64,000 nucleotides of DNA from Pseudomonas kermanshahensis (GCF_014269205.2 NZ_JABWRY020000001.1:5400000-5463999), one strand, 5' to 3'; counted from the first letter of the stretch, positions 1-11,277 are shown. Notes: generated from the letters alone by a model not told the origin. Program-made: numbers and translations.

Positions 1-2585
1 TCAACGACAAGCGCCTGGCTCAATCCCAGGAAGCGGTCACCCAGCAGTCGATCGAAGCCCAAAAGGCCGGCGGCAGCAGCCTGTTGGCCACCGAAAGCAC
101 GATCAACCTCAAGCTGTCCGACTACCTGCTGAAAAGCACCGACCGCCTCAACGAGCTGACCCAGCAGAACCTGCGCACCAAACAGCAGCTCGACAGCCTG
201 ACCCAGGCCGACCAGGCCCTGGACGAGCAGATCAACGTGCTCAAGGGCAGCCTGCTGCTGTCCAAGATCCTCTACAAGCAGAAGCAGACCCTGCCGCACC
301 TGAAGGTCGACCGCGACCTCGCCGACCAGATCGCCGACACCCGCCTTTACCAGTTCGAAATCAACCAGCAGCGCGAGCAGATGAGCAGCCCGGTCACCTA
401 CGTCGACAAGCTGCTGGCCAACCAGCCGCCGGAAGACGTCACGCCGCAACTGCGCAAGGCCCTGCTGGAAGTGGCGATCACCCGCACCGACCTGCTGGAG
501 CGCCTGAACCGCGAACTGTCGGCGCTGCTCAACGAATCGATCACCTTGCAGCTCAACCAGAAGCAGTTGCTGGGCACGGCCCAAGGCCTGCGCACCACCC
601 TCGACGAGCAGATGTTCTGGATCCCCAGCAACAAGCCGCTGGACTGGGACTGGCTGCGCTATGTGCCGGAGCGCTTTGCCAGCCAGGTCGCCGACCTGCC
701 CTGGGGTTCCGGCCTCAAGGAGCTGGCCGATGGCTTGAGCCAGCGCCCGCTGCTGTTCCTGCCGCTGCTGCTGGTGATCGGCGCCCTGCTGTGGCGGCGC
801 AAATACCTCTACCTGCGCTTGAGCAAGGTCCACCAGGACATCGGCCACTTCCGCCGTGACAGCCAGTGGCACACGCCCCAAGCCATCCTGATCAACATTC
901 TGTTGGCGATGCCGGTAAGCCTGGGCCTGGCCCTGTGCAGCTATGCCCTGCAGATCGACGCCCGCGGGCAAAACGCCAACCTCGGCGCGGCGCTGTGGCA
1001 GTTGGCCCAGGCCTGGCTGGTGTTCTACACCGCCTACCGCATCCTCGCCCCTGGCGGCGTGGCAGAAGTGCACTTCCGTTGGCACAAGCCGCAGGTCGAA
1101 TTCCTCCGGGGCTGGGTGCGCAGGCTGGGTACCGTGGTGCTGGCACTGGTCGGCGTGGTGGCGGTTGCCGAGCACCAGCCTTCGGCACTGGCCGATGATG
1201 TACTCGGCATCGGCGTGGTGCTGACCTGCTACGCGCTGATGGCCTGGCTGCTCAGCCGCCTGCTGCTGAGCAGCCCGGCGCACCGCGACACGTCGCTGTT
1301 CCGCAAGGCCGTCGGCGTGGCGTTCACCGCCCTGCCGATCGCCTTGTTCGTCGCAGTGTGCTTCGGCTACTACTACACCGCGCTGAAGCTGACCGACCGG
1401 CTGATCTACACCCTGTACCTGCTGCTGTTCTGGCTGGTGATCGAAGCGGCGTTCGTGCGGGGCCTGTCGGTGGCCGCACGGCGCCTGGCCTACCAGCGCG
1501 CCCTGAGCAAACGTGCAGCGGCCAAAGAAGGGCTGGATGGCGAAGTCATCACCGAAGAGCCGACGCTGGACATCGAGCAGGTCAACCAACAGTCGCTGCG
1601 CCTGATCCGCCTGGCCTTGCTGGGTGGCTTCATTGCCGGCCTGTACTGGGTGTGGTCGGACCTGATCTCGGTGTTCGCCTACCTCAACAACTTCACCCTG
1701 TACGAATACACCAGTGGCACCGGCACTGCCGCCAGCATGGTGCCCATCAGCCTGGGCGACCTGCTCGGCGCGCTGGTGATCGTCGGCATCACCTTCGCCC
1801 TGGCCGGCAACTTGCCGGGTTTGCTCGAGGTGCTGGTGCTGTCACGCCTGAACCTGGCCCAGGGCAGCGCCTACGCCACCACCACGCTGCTGTCGTACAC
1901 CATCGTCGGTATCGGCATCGTCAGTACCCTGTCGACCCTCGGCGTGAGCTGGGACAAGCTGCAGTGGCTGGTAGCGGCCTTGTCGGTTGGCCTGGGCTTC
2001 GGCATGCAGGAGATTTTCGCCAACTTCATCTCCGGCATCATGATCCTGTTCGAGCGCCCGGTGCGCATCGGCGACACCATCACCATTGGCAACCTGTCCG
2101 GCACGGTGAGCAAAATCCGCATCCGCGCCACCACCATCACCGACTTCGACCGCAAGGACATCATCGTCCCCAACAAGACCTTCATCACCGGCCAGTTGAT
2201 CAACTGGTCGCTGACTGACACGGTCACCCGGGTGACCTTGAAGCTGGGCATCGACTACGGCTCCGACCTCGACCTGGTGCGCGACCTGCTGCTCAAGGGT
2301 GCCCATGAGAACCCGCGGGTGCTCAAGGACCCGGAGCCGATCGTGTACTTCCTCAACTTCGGCGAAAGCTCGCTGGACCACGAACTGCGCATGCACGTGC
2401 GTGACTTGGGCGACCGTAACCCGACGCTGGACGAGATCAACCGCTACATCAACCGCGAGTTCAAGGCGCATAACATCAAGATCTCGGTACGCCAGGTCGA
2501 GGTGTTCCTGATGGATCAGAAGGGTGGCAAGCAGCAGTTGATTCCGCTGGAGCAGCCGAAATCGGATGGCACTGAAGCGGTATAA
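1..2585 (+). CDS. mscK: Mechanosensitive channel MscK/KefA, C-terminal part (5' end outside window)
   Basis: The reading frame is open from base 3, so this is the last ~860 residues of a larger protein; MscK-family proteins are about 1,100 residues. MscK is an inner-membrane channel that opens under membrane tension to release solutes during hypo-osmotic shock. The visible part begins with a coiled-coil-like periplasmic region rich in Gln and Leu, followed by several hydrophobic segments between about residues 250 and 650. The MscS core then follows: a glycine/alanine-rich pore helix (ALSVGLGFGMQEIFANFISG), the motif ERPVRIGDTITIG, and the cytoplasmic beta and alpha/beta domains. It ends 148 nt before selO on the same strand. 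Family assignment is firm; MscK over a shorter MscS paralogue rests on the long N-terminal region. Confidence 0.9.
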   Translation, partial: NDKRLAQSQEAVTQQSIEAQKAGGSSLLATESTINLKLSDYLLKSTDRLNELTQQNLRTKQQLDSLTQADQALDEQINVLKGSLLLSKILYKQKQTLPHLKVDRDLADQIADTRLYQFEINQQREQMSSPVTYVDKLLANQPPEDVTPQLRKALLEVAITRTDLLERLNRELSALLNESITLQLNQKQLLGTAQGLRTTLDEQMFWIPSNKPLDWDWLRYVPERFASQVADLPWGSGLKELADGLSQRPLLFLPLLLVIGALLWRRKYLYLRLSKVHQDIGHFRRDSQWHTPQAILINILLAMPVSLGLALCSYALQIDARGQNANLGAALWQLAQAWLVFYTAYRILAPGGVAEVHFRWHKPQVEFLRGWVRRLGTVVLALVGVVAVAEHQPSALADDVLGIGVVLTCYALMAWLLSRLLLSSPAHRDTSLFRKAVGVAFTALPIALFVAVCFGYYYTALKLTDRLIYTLYLLLFWLVIEAAFVRGLSVAARRLAYQRALSKRAAAKEGLDGEVITEEPTLDIEQVNQQSLRLIRLALLGGFIAGLYWVWSDLISVFAYLNNFTLYEYTSGTGTAASMVPISLGDLLGALVIVGITFALAGNLPGLLEVLVLSRLNLAQGSAYATTTLLSYTIVGIGIVSTLSTLGVSWDKLQWLVAALSVGLGFGMQEIFANFISGIMILFERPVRIGDTITIGNLSGTVSKIRIRATTITDFDRKDIIVPNKTFITGQLINWSLTDTVTRVTLKLGIDYGSDLDLVRDLLLKGAHENPRVLKDPEPIVYFLNFGESSLDHELRMHVRDLGDRNPTLDEINRYINREFKAHNIKISVRQVEVFLMDQKGGKQQLIPLEQPKSDGTEAV

Positions 2586-2621
2586 AGGGGCTCGAATACC
2601 GTATTCTGTTCTGAATCCTTG

Positions 2622-4194
<1,573 letters not shown>

Positions 4195-4234
4195 TGCCTG
4201 GAAGGTGCTTGCCTTGAGGCTTTCTGTGCCTGTA

Positions 4235-4266
4235 AGACCGAGCGCCGCGCGGGCGGCGCTCGGTCT
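4235..4266. terminator. Strong hairpin between convergent selO and parA-like gene
   Basis: AGACCGAGCGCC (4235-4246) pairs perfectly with GGCGCTCGGTCT (4255-4266). There is no clear T-tract on either side, so it is a probable but non-canonical terminator shared by the two convergent genes. Confidence 0.55.
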
Positions 4267-4304
4267 CTGCCCCACCACAACGCTCACGCCCTACCCTTGA
4301 ACCC

Positions 4305-5078
4305 CTAAGCGTTTTCTTCCAGCAACGAATGCAACGCCACAAACTGCTGGGTCAGCTTGTGCCGTGGTTCCAGGTGAATCAGCGGCAAGCTGGCGTGGTG
4401 CGACTCGCGCATCTTCACCGAACTGCCCAGGTAAACCGGTAGCACCGGCAGGCCTTCGGCCAGCAGTTCGTCGAGCATCTGCTGGGGCAGGCTGGCGCGG
4501 GACTGGAACTGGTTGACCACGATGCCCTCGACCAGCAGGTCCTCATTGTGGTCATCTTTGAGCTCTTCGATTTCCGCCAGCAGGCCGTACAGGGCCTGGC
4601 GCGAGAAGCTGTCGCAATCGAAGGGGATGAGCACGCGATCGGCCGCGATAAGCGCAGAAACCGCATAAAAATTCAGCGCCGGCGGCGTGTCGATGTAGAT
4701 CCGCTCGTAATCCTCGTCCAACTCGTCGAGCAACTTACGCAGCTTGTTGATCTTGTGCTTGGCCTCAAGCTTGGGCTGCAGGTCAGCCAGTTCGGCGGTG
4801 GCCGTCACCACATGCAGGTTGTCGAATGGCGTTTCGTAGATATCGACCTTGTTCTTTTTGCTGAAGGGCCCGCTGGACAGGCTTTGCTTGAAGAAATCGG
4901 CGATCCCCATGGGGATATCTTCACCCGTCAGGCCGGTGAGGTACTGAGTCGAGTTTGCCTGGGCATCCAGGTCGATCAACAAGGTCCGGTAACCTTCGCT
5001 GGCACTGACCGCCGCCAGGTTACAAGCGATGCTCGACTTGCCCACGCCACCTTTCTGATTGAACACCACGCGCCGCAT
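4305..5078 (-). CDS. ParA family ATPase (orphan, no ParB partner)
   Basis: The 257-residue protein begins [20 protein letters not shown], a deviant Walker A (KGGVGKS) typical of ParA/Soj/MinD ATPases. Later motifs include [12 protein letters not shown] (Walker A' region) and [10 protein letters not shown]. Such ATPases position plasmids, chromosomes or other cellular cargo on the nucoid. The ATG at 5078 is preceded by GGAGG and places Walker A at residues 9-16; the longer in-frame extension is not credible. No parB or centromere-like repeats are next to it, so the cargo is unknown. It is monocistronic, between convergent selO and the upstream LysR gene. Confidence 0.85.
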   Translation of the reverse strand: MRRVVFNQKGGVGKSSIACNLAAVSASEGYRTLLIDLDAQANSTQYLTGLTGEDIPMGIADFFKQSLSSGPFSKKNKVDIYETPFDNLHVVTATAELADLQPKLEAKHKINKLRKLLDELDEDYERIYIDTPPALNFYAVSALIAADRVLIPFDCDSFSRQALYGLLAEIEELKDDHNEDLLVEGIVVNQFQSRASLPQQMLDELLAEGLPVLPVYLGSSVKMRESHHASLPLIHLEPRHKLTQQFVALHSLLEENA

Positions 5079-5188
5079 GAGAGACCTCCGTGTATCAACG
5101 AATGCCCGAGTATGTGGTGGCTCGCCAGCGAAGGCCAGCGGCAATTGTCGGGTGATGATGGCGAACTGATCGCGATGCCCGGGCGCCA

Positions 5189-6088
5189 CTACGAAGGCTT
5201 CGTGACCTGCCCGGTCAACAGCTCGGCAAACGCCTTGGCCATCGCTGAGCTGCCGTGTTCGCGCTGCACCAGCCACACCGCGGTCATCGCGCCTTCATCC
5301 AACAAGGTGCGGTACACCACACCCTCGATGCGCATGCGCTGGAACGAGGCCGGCAATACCGAAACCCCCAGCCCCGCAGACACCAGGCCGATGATGGTCA
5401 TCGCCTCCCCCGCCTCCTGGGCAAAATGCGGGCTGAACCCGGCGTGCCGCGCCAGGCTGAGCAATTGCGCATGCAGCCCACTGCCATAGCTGCGCGGAAA
5501 GAACACGAACGGCTCATGCGCCAGGGAGGCCATGTGCACCCCCTGCTCGGTGCCCACGGCCAAGGGGTGCGAGGCATTGATCACGGCCACCAGCGGCTCG
5601 CGAAACAGCTCGGTCGCCACCAGGCCCTCCGGCAACGGCATGGGCCGCATCAGCCCCACCTCGATGGACTCGTCAAACACCGCTTCAGCCACATCACGGC
5701 TGCTCAACTCCTTGAGGTTCAGGTGCACGGCCGGGAAGCGCTGACGAAAGGCATGGATTGCCTTGGGGATTTTCGAGGTAAATGGCGCCGACGAGGTAAA
5801 GCCGATCTTCATTTCGCCGAGCTCGCCAAGTTGCGCCCTGCGCGCCACATCGGCTGCCTTCTCCACCTGTGCCAACACCTGGCGTGCTTCCTCCAAGAAT
5901 AACCGCCCCGCCTCGCTCAGTTCGACCCGACGATTGGTACGGTCGAACAGACGGGCACCCAGCTCCTGCTCCAGCGCCTGGATTTGCTGGCTCAAGGGGG
6001 GCTGCGAAATGCCCAACTGCTGGGCCGCGCGGCCAAAGTGCAGCTCTTCTGCCACAGCAATGAAGTAACGCAGATGGCGCAGTTCCAT
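5189..6088 (-). CDS. LysR-family transcriptional regulator
   Basis: This 299-residue protein has a standard LysR architecture. The N-terminal winged helix (residues 1-60) begins [20 protein letters not shown] and continues with [21 protein letters not shown] LysR substrate-binding domain covers about residues 90-290. The ATG at 6088 is preceded by TTGGAG; a TTG four codons upstream is less likely. The gene is divergent from the YnfM-like transporter, with ~108 nt between start codons, so it probably regulates that transporter in response to an unknown ligand. Confidence 0.9.
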   Translation of the reverse strand: MELRHLRYFIAVAEELHFGRAAQQLGISQPPLSQQIQALEQELGARLFDRTNRRVELSEAGRLFLEEARQVLAQVEKAADVARRAQLGELGEMKIGFTSSAPFTSKIPKAIHAFRQRFPAVHLNLKELSSRDVAEAVFDESIEVGLMRPMPLPEGLVATELFREPLVAVINASHPLAVGTEQGVHMASLAHEPFVFFPRSYGSGLHAQLLSLARHAGFSPHFAQEAGEAMTIIGLVSAGLGVSVLPASFQRMRIEGVVYRTLLDEGAMTAVWLVQREHGSSAMAKAFAELLTGQVTKPS

Positions 6089-6137
6089 GATCGGCTCCAA
6101 ACAAGTCGCTAAACGTCTTAAATAGGTCGAACAATAT

Positions 6138-6166
6138 ATTGGATCTAATCATTAGCCAGCTATATG
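6138..6166 (+). promoter_or_regulatory. Predicted promoter of ynfM and possible LysR operator
   Basis: TTGGAT (6139-6144) and TATATG (6161-6166) are separated by 16 nt and resemble a sigma-70 promoter. The -35 element lies inside the near-palindrome ATTGGATCTAAT (6138-6149), a plausible LysR site. A start site near 6173 would exclude the ATG at 6164 as translation start and favour the GTG at 6197. Confidence 0.4.
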
Positions 6167-6196
6167 CTTTTTTCATTGCGCCAGAGGTACCCGCCC

Positions 6197-7441
6197 GTGA
6201 AAACTGCTGTAGCTCCCCTTCCCGTCGACCCAGAACCTGCCCCCCTTAACGAAATGTGGATCGAGAAAGGCACCCCCGCCTTCATGAAGACCGTGCTGGC
6301 CCTGTTCAGCGGCGGCTTCGCCACCTTCGCCCTGCTGTACTGCGTACAACCGATGATGCCCCTGCTGTCGCAGGAGTTTTCCATCAACGCGGCGCAGAGC
6401 AGCCTGGTGTTGTCGGTATCGACTGCCATGCTGGCGTTCGGCCTGTTGATCACCGGGCCGATCTCCGACCGCCTCGGGCGCAAACCGGTGATGGTGTTTG
6501 CGCTGGTCTGCGCGGCCCTGTCGACCTTGGCCAGCGCGGTGATGCCGACCTGGGAAGCGGTATTGGCGACACGTGCACTGGTCGGCCTGTCATTAAGCGG
6601 CCTGGCGGCAGTGGCCATGACTTACCTGAGCGAAGAGATCCACCCGCAGCACATCGGCCTGGCCATGGGCCTGTACATCGGCGGCAATGCCATCGGCGGC
6701 ATGTGCGGGCGCCTCATCACCGGGGTACTGATCGACTTCGTCAGCTGGCACACAGCCATGCTGACCATCGGCGGCCTGGCACTGGTCGCGGCGCTGGTGT
6801 TCTGGAAGGTCCTGCCTGAATCACGCAACTTCCGCCCGCAGGCCGTGAACCCTCGCAGCCTGCTGGACGGCTTCGTCATGCACTTCAAGGACGCCGGGCT
6901 GCCTTGGCTGTTCCTCGAGGCATTCCTGCTGATGGGCGCCTTCGTCACGCTGTTCAACTACATCGGCTACCGCCTGCTGGCAGGGCCTTACCACATGAAC
7001 CAGGCGCTGGTCGGCTTATTGTCGGTGGTGTACCTGTCGGGTATCTACAGCTCTGCGCAGGTCGGCGCACTGGCGGACAAGCTGGGGCGGCGCAAGGTGT
7101 TCTGGGTCAGTATCGTGGTGATGGCGGGCGGCTTGCTGATGACCTTGGCCAGCCCGCTGGTGATGGTGATTCTCGGCATGCTGGTGTTCACCTTTGGCTT
7201 CTTCGGTGCCCACTCGGTGGCCAGCAGCTGGATCGGGCGGCGGGCGTTGAAGGCCAAGGGCCAGGCTTCGTCGCTGTACCTGTTCTGCTACTACGCAGGG
7301 TCCAGTGTCGCGGGGACCGCGGGTGGGGTGTTCTGGCATCAATGGGGCTGGAACGGCATCGGCCTGTTCATTGGCAGCCTGCTGGCGGTGGCGTTGCTGG
7401 TGGCGTTGCACCTGAGCCGCCTTCCCGCCAAGACAGCCTGA
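6197..7441 (+). CDS. ynfM: MFS transporter, YnfM type
   Basis: The 414-residue protein is very close to E. coli YnfM as I recall it. Shared segments are GTPAFMKTVLALFSGG, TFALLYCVQPMMPLLSQEF, RALVGLSLSGLAAVAMTYL, FVTLFNYIGYRL and FFGAHSVASSWIGRRA. It has 12 predicted membrane helices and the MFS motif A (GPISDRLGRKPVM). YnfM is an inner-membrane exporter with poorly defined substrates (arabinose-like sugars or drugs have been suggested for the family). The GTG start at 6197 is preceded by AGAGGT; an ATG at 6164 would overlap the predicted -10 box. It ends 13 nt from convergent gspM. Confidence 0.85.
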   Translation: MKTAVAPLPVDPEPAPLNEMWIEKGTPAFMKTVLALFSGGFATFALLYCVQPMMPLLSQEFSINAAQSSLVLSVSTAMLAFGLLITGPISDRLGRKPVMVFALVCAALSTLASAVMPTWEAVLATRALVGLSLSGLAAVAMTYLSEEIHPQHIGLAMGLYIGGNAIGGMCGRLITGVLIDFVSWHTAMLTIGGLALVAALVFWKVLPESRNFRPQAVNPRSLLDGFVMHFKDAGLPWLFLEAFLLMGAFVTLFNYIGYRLLAGPYHMNQALVGLLSVVYLSGIYSSAQVGALADKLGRRKVFWVSIVVMAGGLLMTLASPLVMVILGMLVFTFGFFGAHSVASSWIGRRALKAKGQASSLYLFCYYAGSSVAGTAGGVFWHQWGWNGIGLFIGSLLAVALLVALHLSRLPAKTA

Positions 7442-7454
7442 TCATCGCCTCGCT

Positions 7455-7925
7455 TCAGGCCTCGCTCAATGCCAGCGCAAAGCGGGCCTGAAGCCACTCA
7501 CCGTCTACGTGCAGCTGGATGTTGCGCACGCCTCCGGTGTCTCGGCCCAGGCTGTGCAACCAACTGAACACCGCAGCAGGCGGGCCTTGCAGGCTGATAT
7601 CCACCTGCTCCGCCCGGGTTTCCAGCGCGGTGATGGAAAGCCCGGCCACACGAGCGCTCTCGCTCAGGCTGGCGGGGGTAAGCCGCTCGACCGAGCCTTG
7701 CGAACGCACCGGCGCCCGCGAGACACGCTGCAGTTGCGCGCCCAGCGCCTGCGCTCGCAGCAGTTTTTGCTCAGCCTGCTGCAGGCGGGCCTGGGCCGGT
7801 AGCCAAGCGAGTTGCCAGGCCGCGATAAACGCGAGGCCCCACAGCGCAACGTTCAATGACGTGCGCCGGCCAGCCGGTAACTGCTGCCATTGGCGCACCC
7901 ATACCGATTCATGCCAACGTTTCAT
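7455..7925 (-). CDS. gspM: Type II secretion protein GspM
   Basis: This is the last gene of the secretion operon (156 residues). GspM is a bitopic inner-membrane protein that pairs with GspL to form the assembly platform. The sequence has a short basic cytoplasmic tail, one membrane helix at about residues 22-40 (NVALWGLAFIAAWQLAWLPA), a coiled coil (QAEQKLLRAQALGAQLQ), and a small periplasmic ferredoxin-like domain. The ATG overlaps the gspL stop as ATGA, suggesting translational coupling. Sequence conservation in this family is low, so position supports the call as much as sequence does. Confidence 0.8.
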   Translation of the reverse strand: MKRWHESVWVRQWQQLPAGRRTSLNVALWGLAFIAAWQLAWLPAQARLQQAEQKLLRAQALGAQLQRVSRAPVRSQGSVERLTPASLSESARVAGLSITALETRAEQVDISLQGPPAAVFSWLHSLGRDTGGVRNIQLHVDGEWLQARFALALSEA

Positions 7926-9034
7926 TCGGCCTCCTGCCACGAGAGCGCAGCCCGTACGCCGTGTTCAGACTGGCTTGCATGCTCCACCAGCAACCCGGGA
8001 ACCCGTTCGCGAAGGCGCTCCAGGTCACCAAAGCCTTGCGCGGCAACGTCCATGCGCCAGCTGCCAGCGGGGTCTGATTCGGCCCGTTCGAGGGTGACAT
8101 TCCCGGCGGAGACCAGATGCTCGGCAAACCACGCCAACCGCTCCACAGCGGTCGAGGGCATGGTCCGCTGTTCAAGAGCAACGATGCGCGCCGCCAGATC
8201 AGGCCCCACTGGCTGATCGGGCGCCCAACGCTGAAACGCCATGACGTTTTCGGCCTGCTGCTGTGTTGCACGCTGCAAAACCCATTCGGCACGCAAGTAA
8301 TCGGCAACGCTGGCCATCAGCACGATCAGCGCCAGCCCTGCCGCCAACCCATGCCAGCCTGGGCCCTTGCGCCGTCGACGCAAAGCGCCCTGGCGCAGGT
8401 CGATCGCGCCCGCACGCCCTTGCACCAGGGTAGCCAGGGCGCTAGGGACCGGGTGGTTGCACAGCGCCATGCCCGGGTGGTGTGTTTCGGCCATCCAGGC
8501 CATGCGCGGGAGCTGACGCGCCAGTAACTGAGCGGCGTCGGCACTGACTGCCAGACGCGCGCAGCCACCGCCGCCGAGCAGCCATCGCCCCTCGAACCAC
8601 AGCGCGCACGCTTCATTGCCTCCCAGCAGGTCGGCGTCGACATGCACAGCAACGGGGTCGATGCCCTGCGCCTGCAACAGCGACAGCAGCTGCTGAAAAC
8701 CTTCCAGCGCCACCATCAAAACCCTTCTGCAGCCCTGCTCATCCGCTGCCCCGAATGCCAGGTGAGAGGTTTCCAGCGGGGATGCCAGCTGTTCTTCGGC
8801 GGCATAGGCCAGCGACTCGCGTCGGGGGCGCTTGCCAGGCACTGGCCCGATCACACAGCACCCGGCCATTTCCATCGGCACGATCACCACCACCGCTGCA
8901 CCTGGCAGCGCTGCCGGTAGGTCGCCCAGTTGCGTTCGCTGCTCCAGGCCCTGCGCCGTGCGCACAATCACTGGCCACGAGGTATCGGCTGCGGCCATAC
9001 CCTCGGCCAGCAGAAACAGAAAAACTTCACTCAT
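7922..9034 (-). CDS. gspL: Type II secretion protein GspL
   Basis: The 370-residue product has an actin-like cytoplasmic domain (about 1-220), a membrane helix near residues 225-245 (GLALIVLMASVADYL), and a periplasmic domain. GspL recruits the ATPase GspE to the inner membrane and binds GspM. It overlaps gspK by 8 nt and gspM by 4 nt. Length and layout match the family. Confidence 0.85.
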   Translation of the reverse strand: MSEVFLFLLAEGMAAADTSWPVIVRTAQGLEQRTQLGDLPAALPGAAVVVIVPMEMAGCCVIGPVPGKRPRRESLAYAAEEQLASPLETSHLAFGAADEQGCRRVLMVALEGFQQLLSLLQAQGIDPVAVHVDADLLGGNEACALWFEGRWLLGGGGCARLAVSADAAQLLARQLPRMAWMAETHHPGMALCNHPVPSALATLVQGRAGAIDLRQGALRRRRKGPGWHGLAAGLALIVLMASVADYLRAEWVLQRATQQQAENVMAFQRWAPDQPVGPDLAARIVALEQRTMPSTAVERLAWFAEHLVSAGNVTLERAESDPAGSWRMDVAAQGFGDLERLRERVPGLLVEHASQSEHGVRAALSWQEAE

Positions 9035-9884
9035 CTGGCCTTAGCTCCGGCTGTGCAGAAAAAACACGACGCACCACCCGAACCTGGTCGGTGTTCAGGT
9101 CGATTTCCACGTCGCTGTAGAGGTACATGCGCTTGTTACCCAGCACGGCCTGGACCTCCAGGCGGAACCATCGGCTGGCTGTTGTCAGGCCATGGTTTTG
9201 AATGCCAAGGCCGATGAGTTCGGGCAGCGCCAAGAAGCGCTGGACGCTGGGGTACCCCGCGGCGGGGCGCACATCCACCAGGCGCTGTGCAACCGATAAC
9301 TCCACCCCCTCCAGTGCTCCGAGCATGCGCGCCGAGGCCGTGTTGACGTTGAGCGCCGCCCGAGGTGGCAGCGCCACTACCCACGGCTGCAAACGCGTCA
9401 TCATCTCGCCGCTGACACCCGGTAGCGCCCGCAACTGGGTAGGGTCGAGCAGCGGCTTGCCGGCCAGTGCGTCCAGCGCAGGTGGCTCGATCTGCAATGA
9501 ATGGCAGAGGCGCTGCCACCGTTTGAGCAGGACCGGGTCGAGTGTTTTCCCCGCAGTCAGTGCAGCCAGGTTAAACCGCCCAGAGAGGTCTTCCAGGCGT
9601 AGTTGCACGCGCCCTTCTTGGACATCCAGCGTTTGTTTTCGCGCCCAGGGCTGGCCGCCATGGGTCACCTGCAGCAGGGTGTCACGCTGCTGCTTCAATT
9701 CAACCAAGGCGAGGCGCTCTCCGGCGTGTGCGAGCTGTTGCAGGCGTGATGCCTCGATTTGCTGACGGATGCCCCCGATCAGCCCCTGTTGGCTGCGCAA
9801 CATGCCGGCAACCATCAGGGTCAGCAGGGTCATGACCAGCAACACCGTGATCAACGCCACGCCGCGCTGTCGCGCCCGGCTCAC
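9027..9884 (-). CDS. gspK: Type II secretion minor pseudopilin GspK
   Basis: The chosen GTG at 9884 overlaps the gspJ stop as GTGA and gives 285 residues, the usual GspK size. The N-terminus SRARQRG-VALITVLLVM is a prepilin-peptidase site; as usual for GspK, position +5 of the mature protein is not Glu (it is Thr). GspK tips the pseudopilus with GspI and GspJ. A helix-hairpin-helix-like region (ALPGVSGEMMTRLQPWV) lies in the large globular domain. An upstream in-frame extension would run into gspJ and is rejected. Confidence 0.85.
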   Translation of the reverse strand: MSRARQRGVALITVLLVMTLLTLMVAGMLRSQQGLIGGIRQQIEASRLQQLAHAGERLALVELKQQRDTLLQVTHGGQPWARKQTLDVQEGRVQLRLEDLSGRFNLAALTAGKTLDPVLLKRWQRLCHSLQIEPPALDALAGKPLLDPTQLRALPGVSGEMMTRLQPWVVALPPRAALNVNTASARMLGALEGVELSVAQRLVDVRPAAGYPSVQRFLALPELIGLGIQNHGLTTASRWFRLEVQAVLGNKRMYLYSDVEIDLNTDQVRVVRRVFSAQPELRPDE

Positions 9885-10465
9885 AGGCTGCTCCCCGCCA
9901 GCGGCAGCACGCGGCGTATCCCTTGCAAACGCTGGGTCGACAAGGTGATTTCGAGGGCTTGGGGTGGATGCACCTGGGCCGGCGGCCAGCTGGTTTGCCA
10001 CCCAGCGCCGTTAGCGTGTAACCGCCAACGCAATTCGACGACCCCTTCGAGCAGCCGCTGAGGCTGCCCCACGCCGTGTTCCAGCGTGCGACGTTGACGC
10101 CACAGCACGCCGTCCGCCAGCCAGTACTCGACCACTCTCAGGTCGCTGCGTGGCAACGGCTGGCTATCGCGCTCAGCCCCTAGCAGCCAGCCTACCCGCT
10201 GCTGTTCCAGCTGCACGCTGTAACCTGCGCGCCTGCTCTTTGGCGCAGGCCAGTAGCTCTGCAGGGCATCACGCTGCAGCACACTCATGGCCCGGCCCAA
10301 GGCCCGTAGTTCATCGGCTTGCGCCTGACGTACGCTATCGGCCCGCACCAGTGCGTCCAGCAGCAGGCTGCTGCCGGTCGCCAGCAAGGCAAAGATGGCC
10401 AGCGCCAACAGCAGCTCCAGCAAGGTAAAACCCTGCTGGCCACGGGCACCGTCACTGCGTGGCAT
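9881..10465 (-). CDS. gspJ: Type II secretion minor pseudopilin GspJ
   Basis: The product is 194 residues from the ATG at 10465. Its prepilin signal ARGQQG-FTLLELLLALAIFALLATG has Glu at +5 of the mature protein. GspJ is part of the I-J-K pseudopilus tip complex. It overlaps gspI by 14 nt and gspK by 4 nt. Confidence 0.87.
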   Translation of the reverse strand: MPRSDGARGQQGFTLLELLLALAIFALLATGSSLLLDALVRADSVRQAQADELRALGRAMSVLQRDALQSYWPAPKSRRAGYSVQLEQQRVGWLLGAERDSQPLPRSDLRVVEYWLADGVLWRQRRTLEHGVGQPQRLLEGVVELRWRLHANGAGWQTSWPPAQVHPPQALEITLSTQRLQGIRRVLPLAGSSL

Positions 10466-10844
10466 CGCCAGCCTCCAGCCAGCCCGTGGCCAGCTGCAGG
10501 GGCTGCGGATCAGCGGCCAGGCCCACGCGCACGTCAACTTCGACAAGAGCCGCTTGAGCCAGGCGCCGCCTCGACTCGGCCACGACCCAACTGCGCTGGT
10601 CGAAACTGACTTCCAGGGTGCGACGCCCAACAGCCGATGGCGCCTGCAAGCGTAATTCGGTCAAGTGATTGTCGGCGATCCAGCTGGCGAACAAGCGATC
10701 ACGCCCCCCCTGCGACTGCGCCAGCACATGCTGGGTGGCAGAGGTCACTGCCGCGGCCAGCACGGCGAACACCGACAATGCCACCAGCACTTCCAACAGG
10801 GTGAAACCGCGTTCAGCGTTCGAGCCAGGGGTCATTGAGGCCAT
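10452..10844 (-). CDS. gspI: Type II secretion minor pseudopilin GspI
   Basis: The start is ATG 10844 or ATG 10835 (three codons later); neither has a clear ribosome-binding site, consistent with coupling to gspH, which it overlaps. The product is about 130 residues with the cleavage motif NAERG-FTLLEVLVALSVFAV. GspI nucleates the pseudopilus tip with GspJ and GspK. Start uncertainty is small and does not affect the mature protein. Confidence 0.87.
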   Translation of the reverse strand: MASMTPGSNAERGFTLLEVLVALSVFAVLAAAVTSATQHVLAQSQGGRDRLFASWIADNHLTELRLQAPSAVGRRTLEVSFDQRSWVVAESRRRLAQAALVEVDVRVGLAADPQPLQLATGWLEAGDATQ

Positions 10845-11277
10845 CGCTCGTGAGGGAGGCAAGGCGCACGCCCGCCTCATGAAAGTGCAATGAAAACGGG
10901 GTGTATTCATCGGTGCTGGCAAATACCAGTTGCGCGCCGCTGGCTGCCCCGTGAAGCACCACCGCCACGCCGTCGATTTCCAACTGCAGGTCCAGCTCGA
11001 TGGCGCGCCGCTGGCCCGCCGCCGCCCACACCTGCCCCGCGCGCAGCATCAATTGGTAGCCATGGGGATCGATGCGTAGCCCCAGTGCTTGCCCTTCGAG
11101 CACCGCTTGCTGCCTGGCATGCTGCACCACTTGCAGGAGCAGGCCGGCTTCTCGATAGGCCAGCCGTTGCCGATCCCCCCCACCCGCCAGCCCTGCCATG
11201 CCCAAAGCAATGCCTGCCAGCAGCATCACCAGCAACAGTTCAAGCAAGGTAAAGCCCCGCGAGCGGCGCAATGTCAT
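10813..11277 (-). CDS. gspH: Type II secretion minor pseudopilin GspH
   Basis: The 154-residue product starts MTLRRSRG-FTLLELLLVML, a very short prepilin leader with the cleavage site after Gly8 and Glu at mature +5. GspH joins the pseudopilus shaft to the minor-pseudopilin tip. The ATG overlaps the gspG stop as ATGA. Confidence 0.87.
   Translation of the reverse strand: MTLRRSRGFTLLELLLVMLLAGIALGMAGLAGGGDRQRLAYREAGLLLQVVQHARQQAVLEGQALGLRIDPHGYQLMLRAGQVWAAAGQRRAIELDLQLEIDGVAVVLHGAASGAQLVFASTDEYTPFSLHFHEAGVRLASLTSDGLNDPWLER

Noticed and set aside
6164..6196. ATG 6164 as start of ynfM
   Set aside because: It overlaps the predicted -10 box and adds residues absent in the family; GTG 6197 has a ribosome-binding site.
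9885..10001. N-terminal extension of gspK
   Set aside because: It would lie inside gspJ and precede a prepilin leader that must be near the N-terminus; GTG 9884 couples to the gspJ stop.
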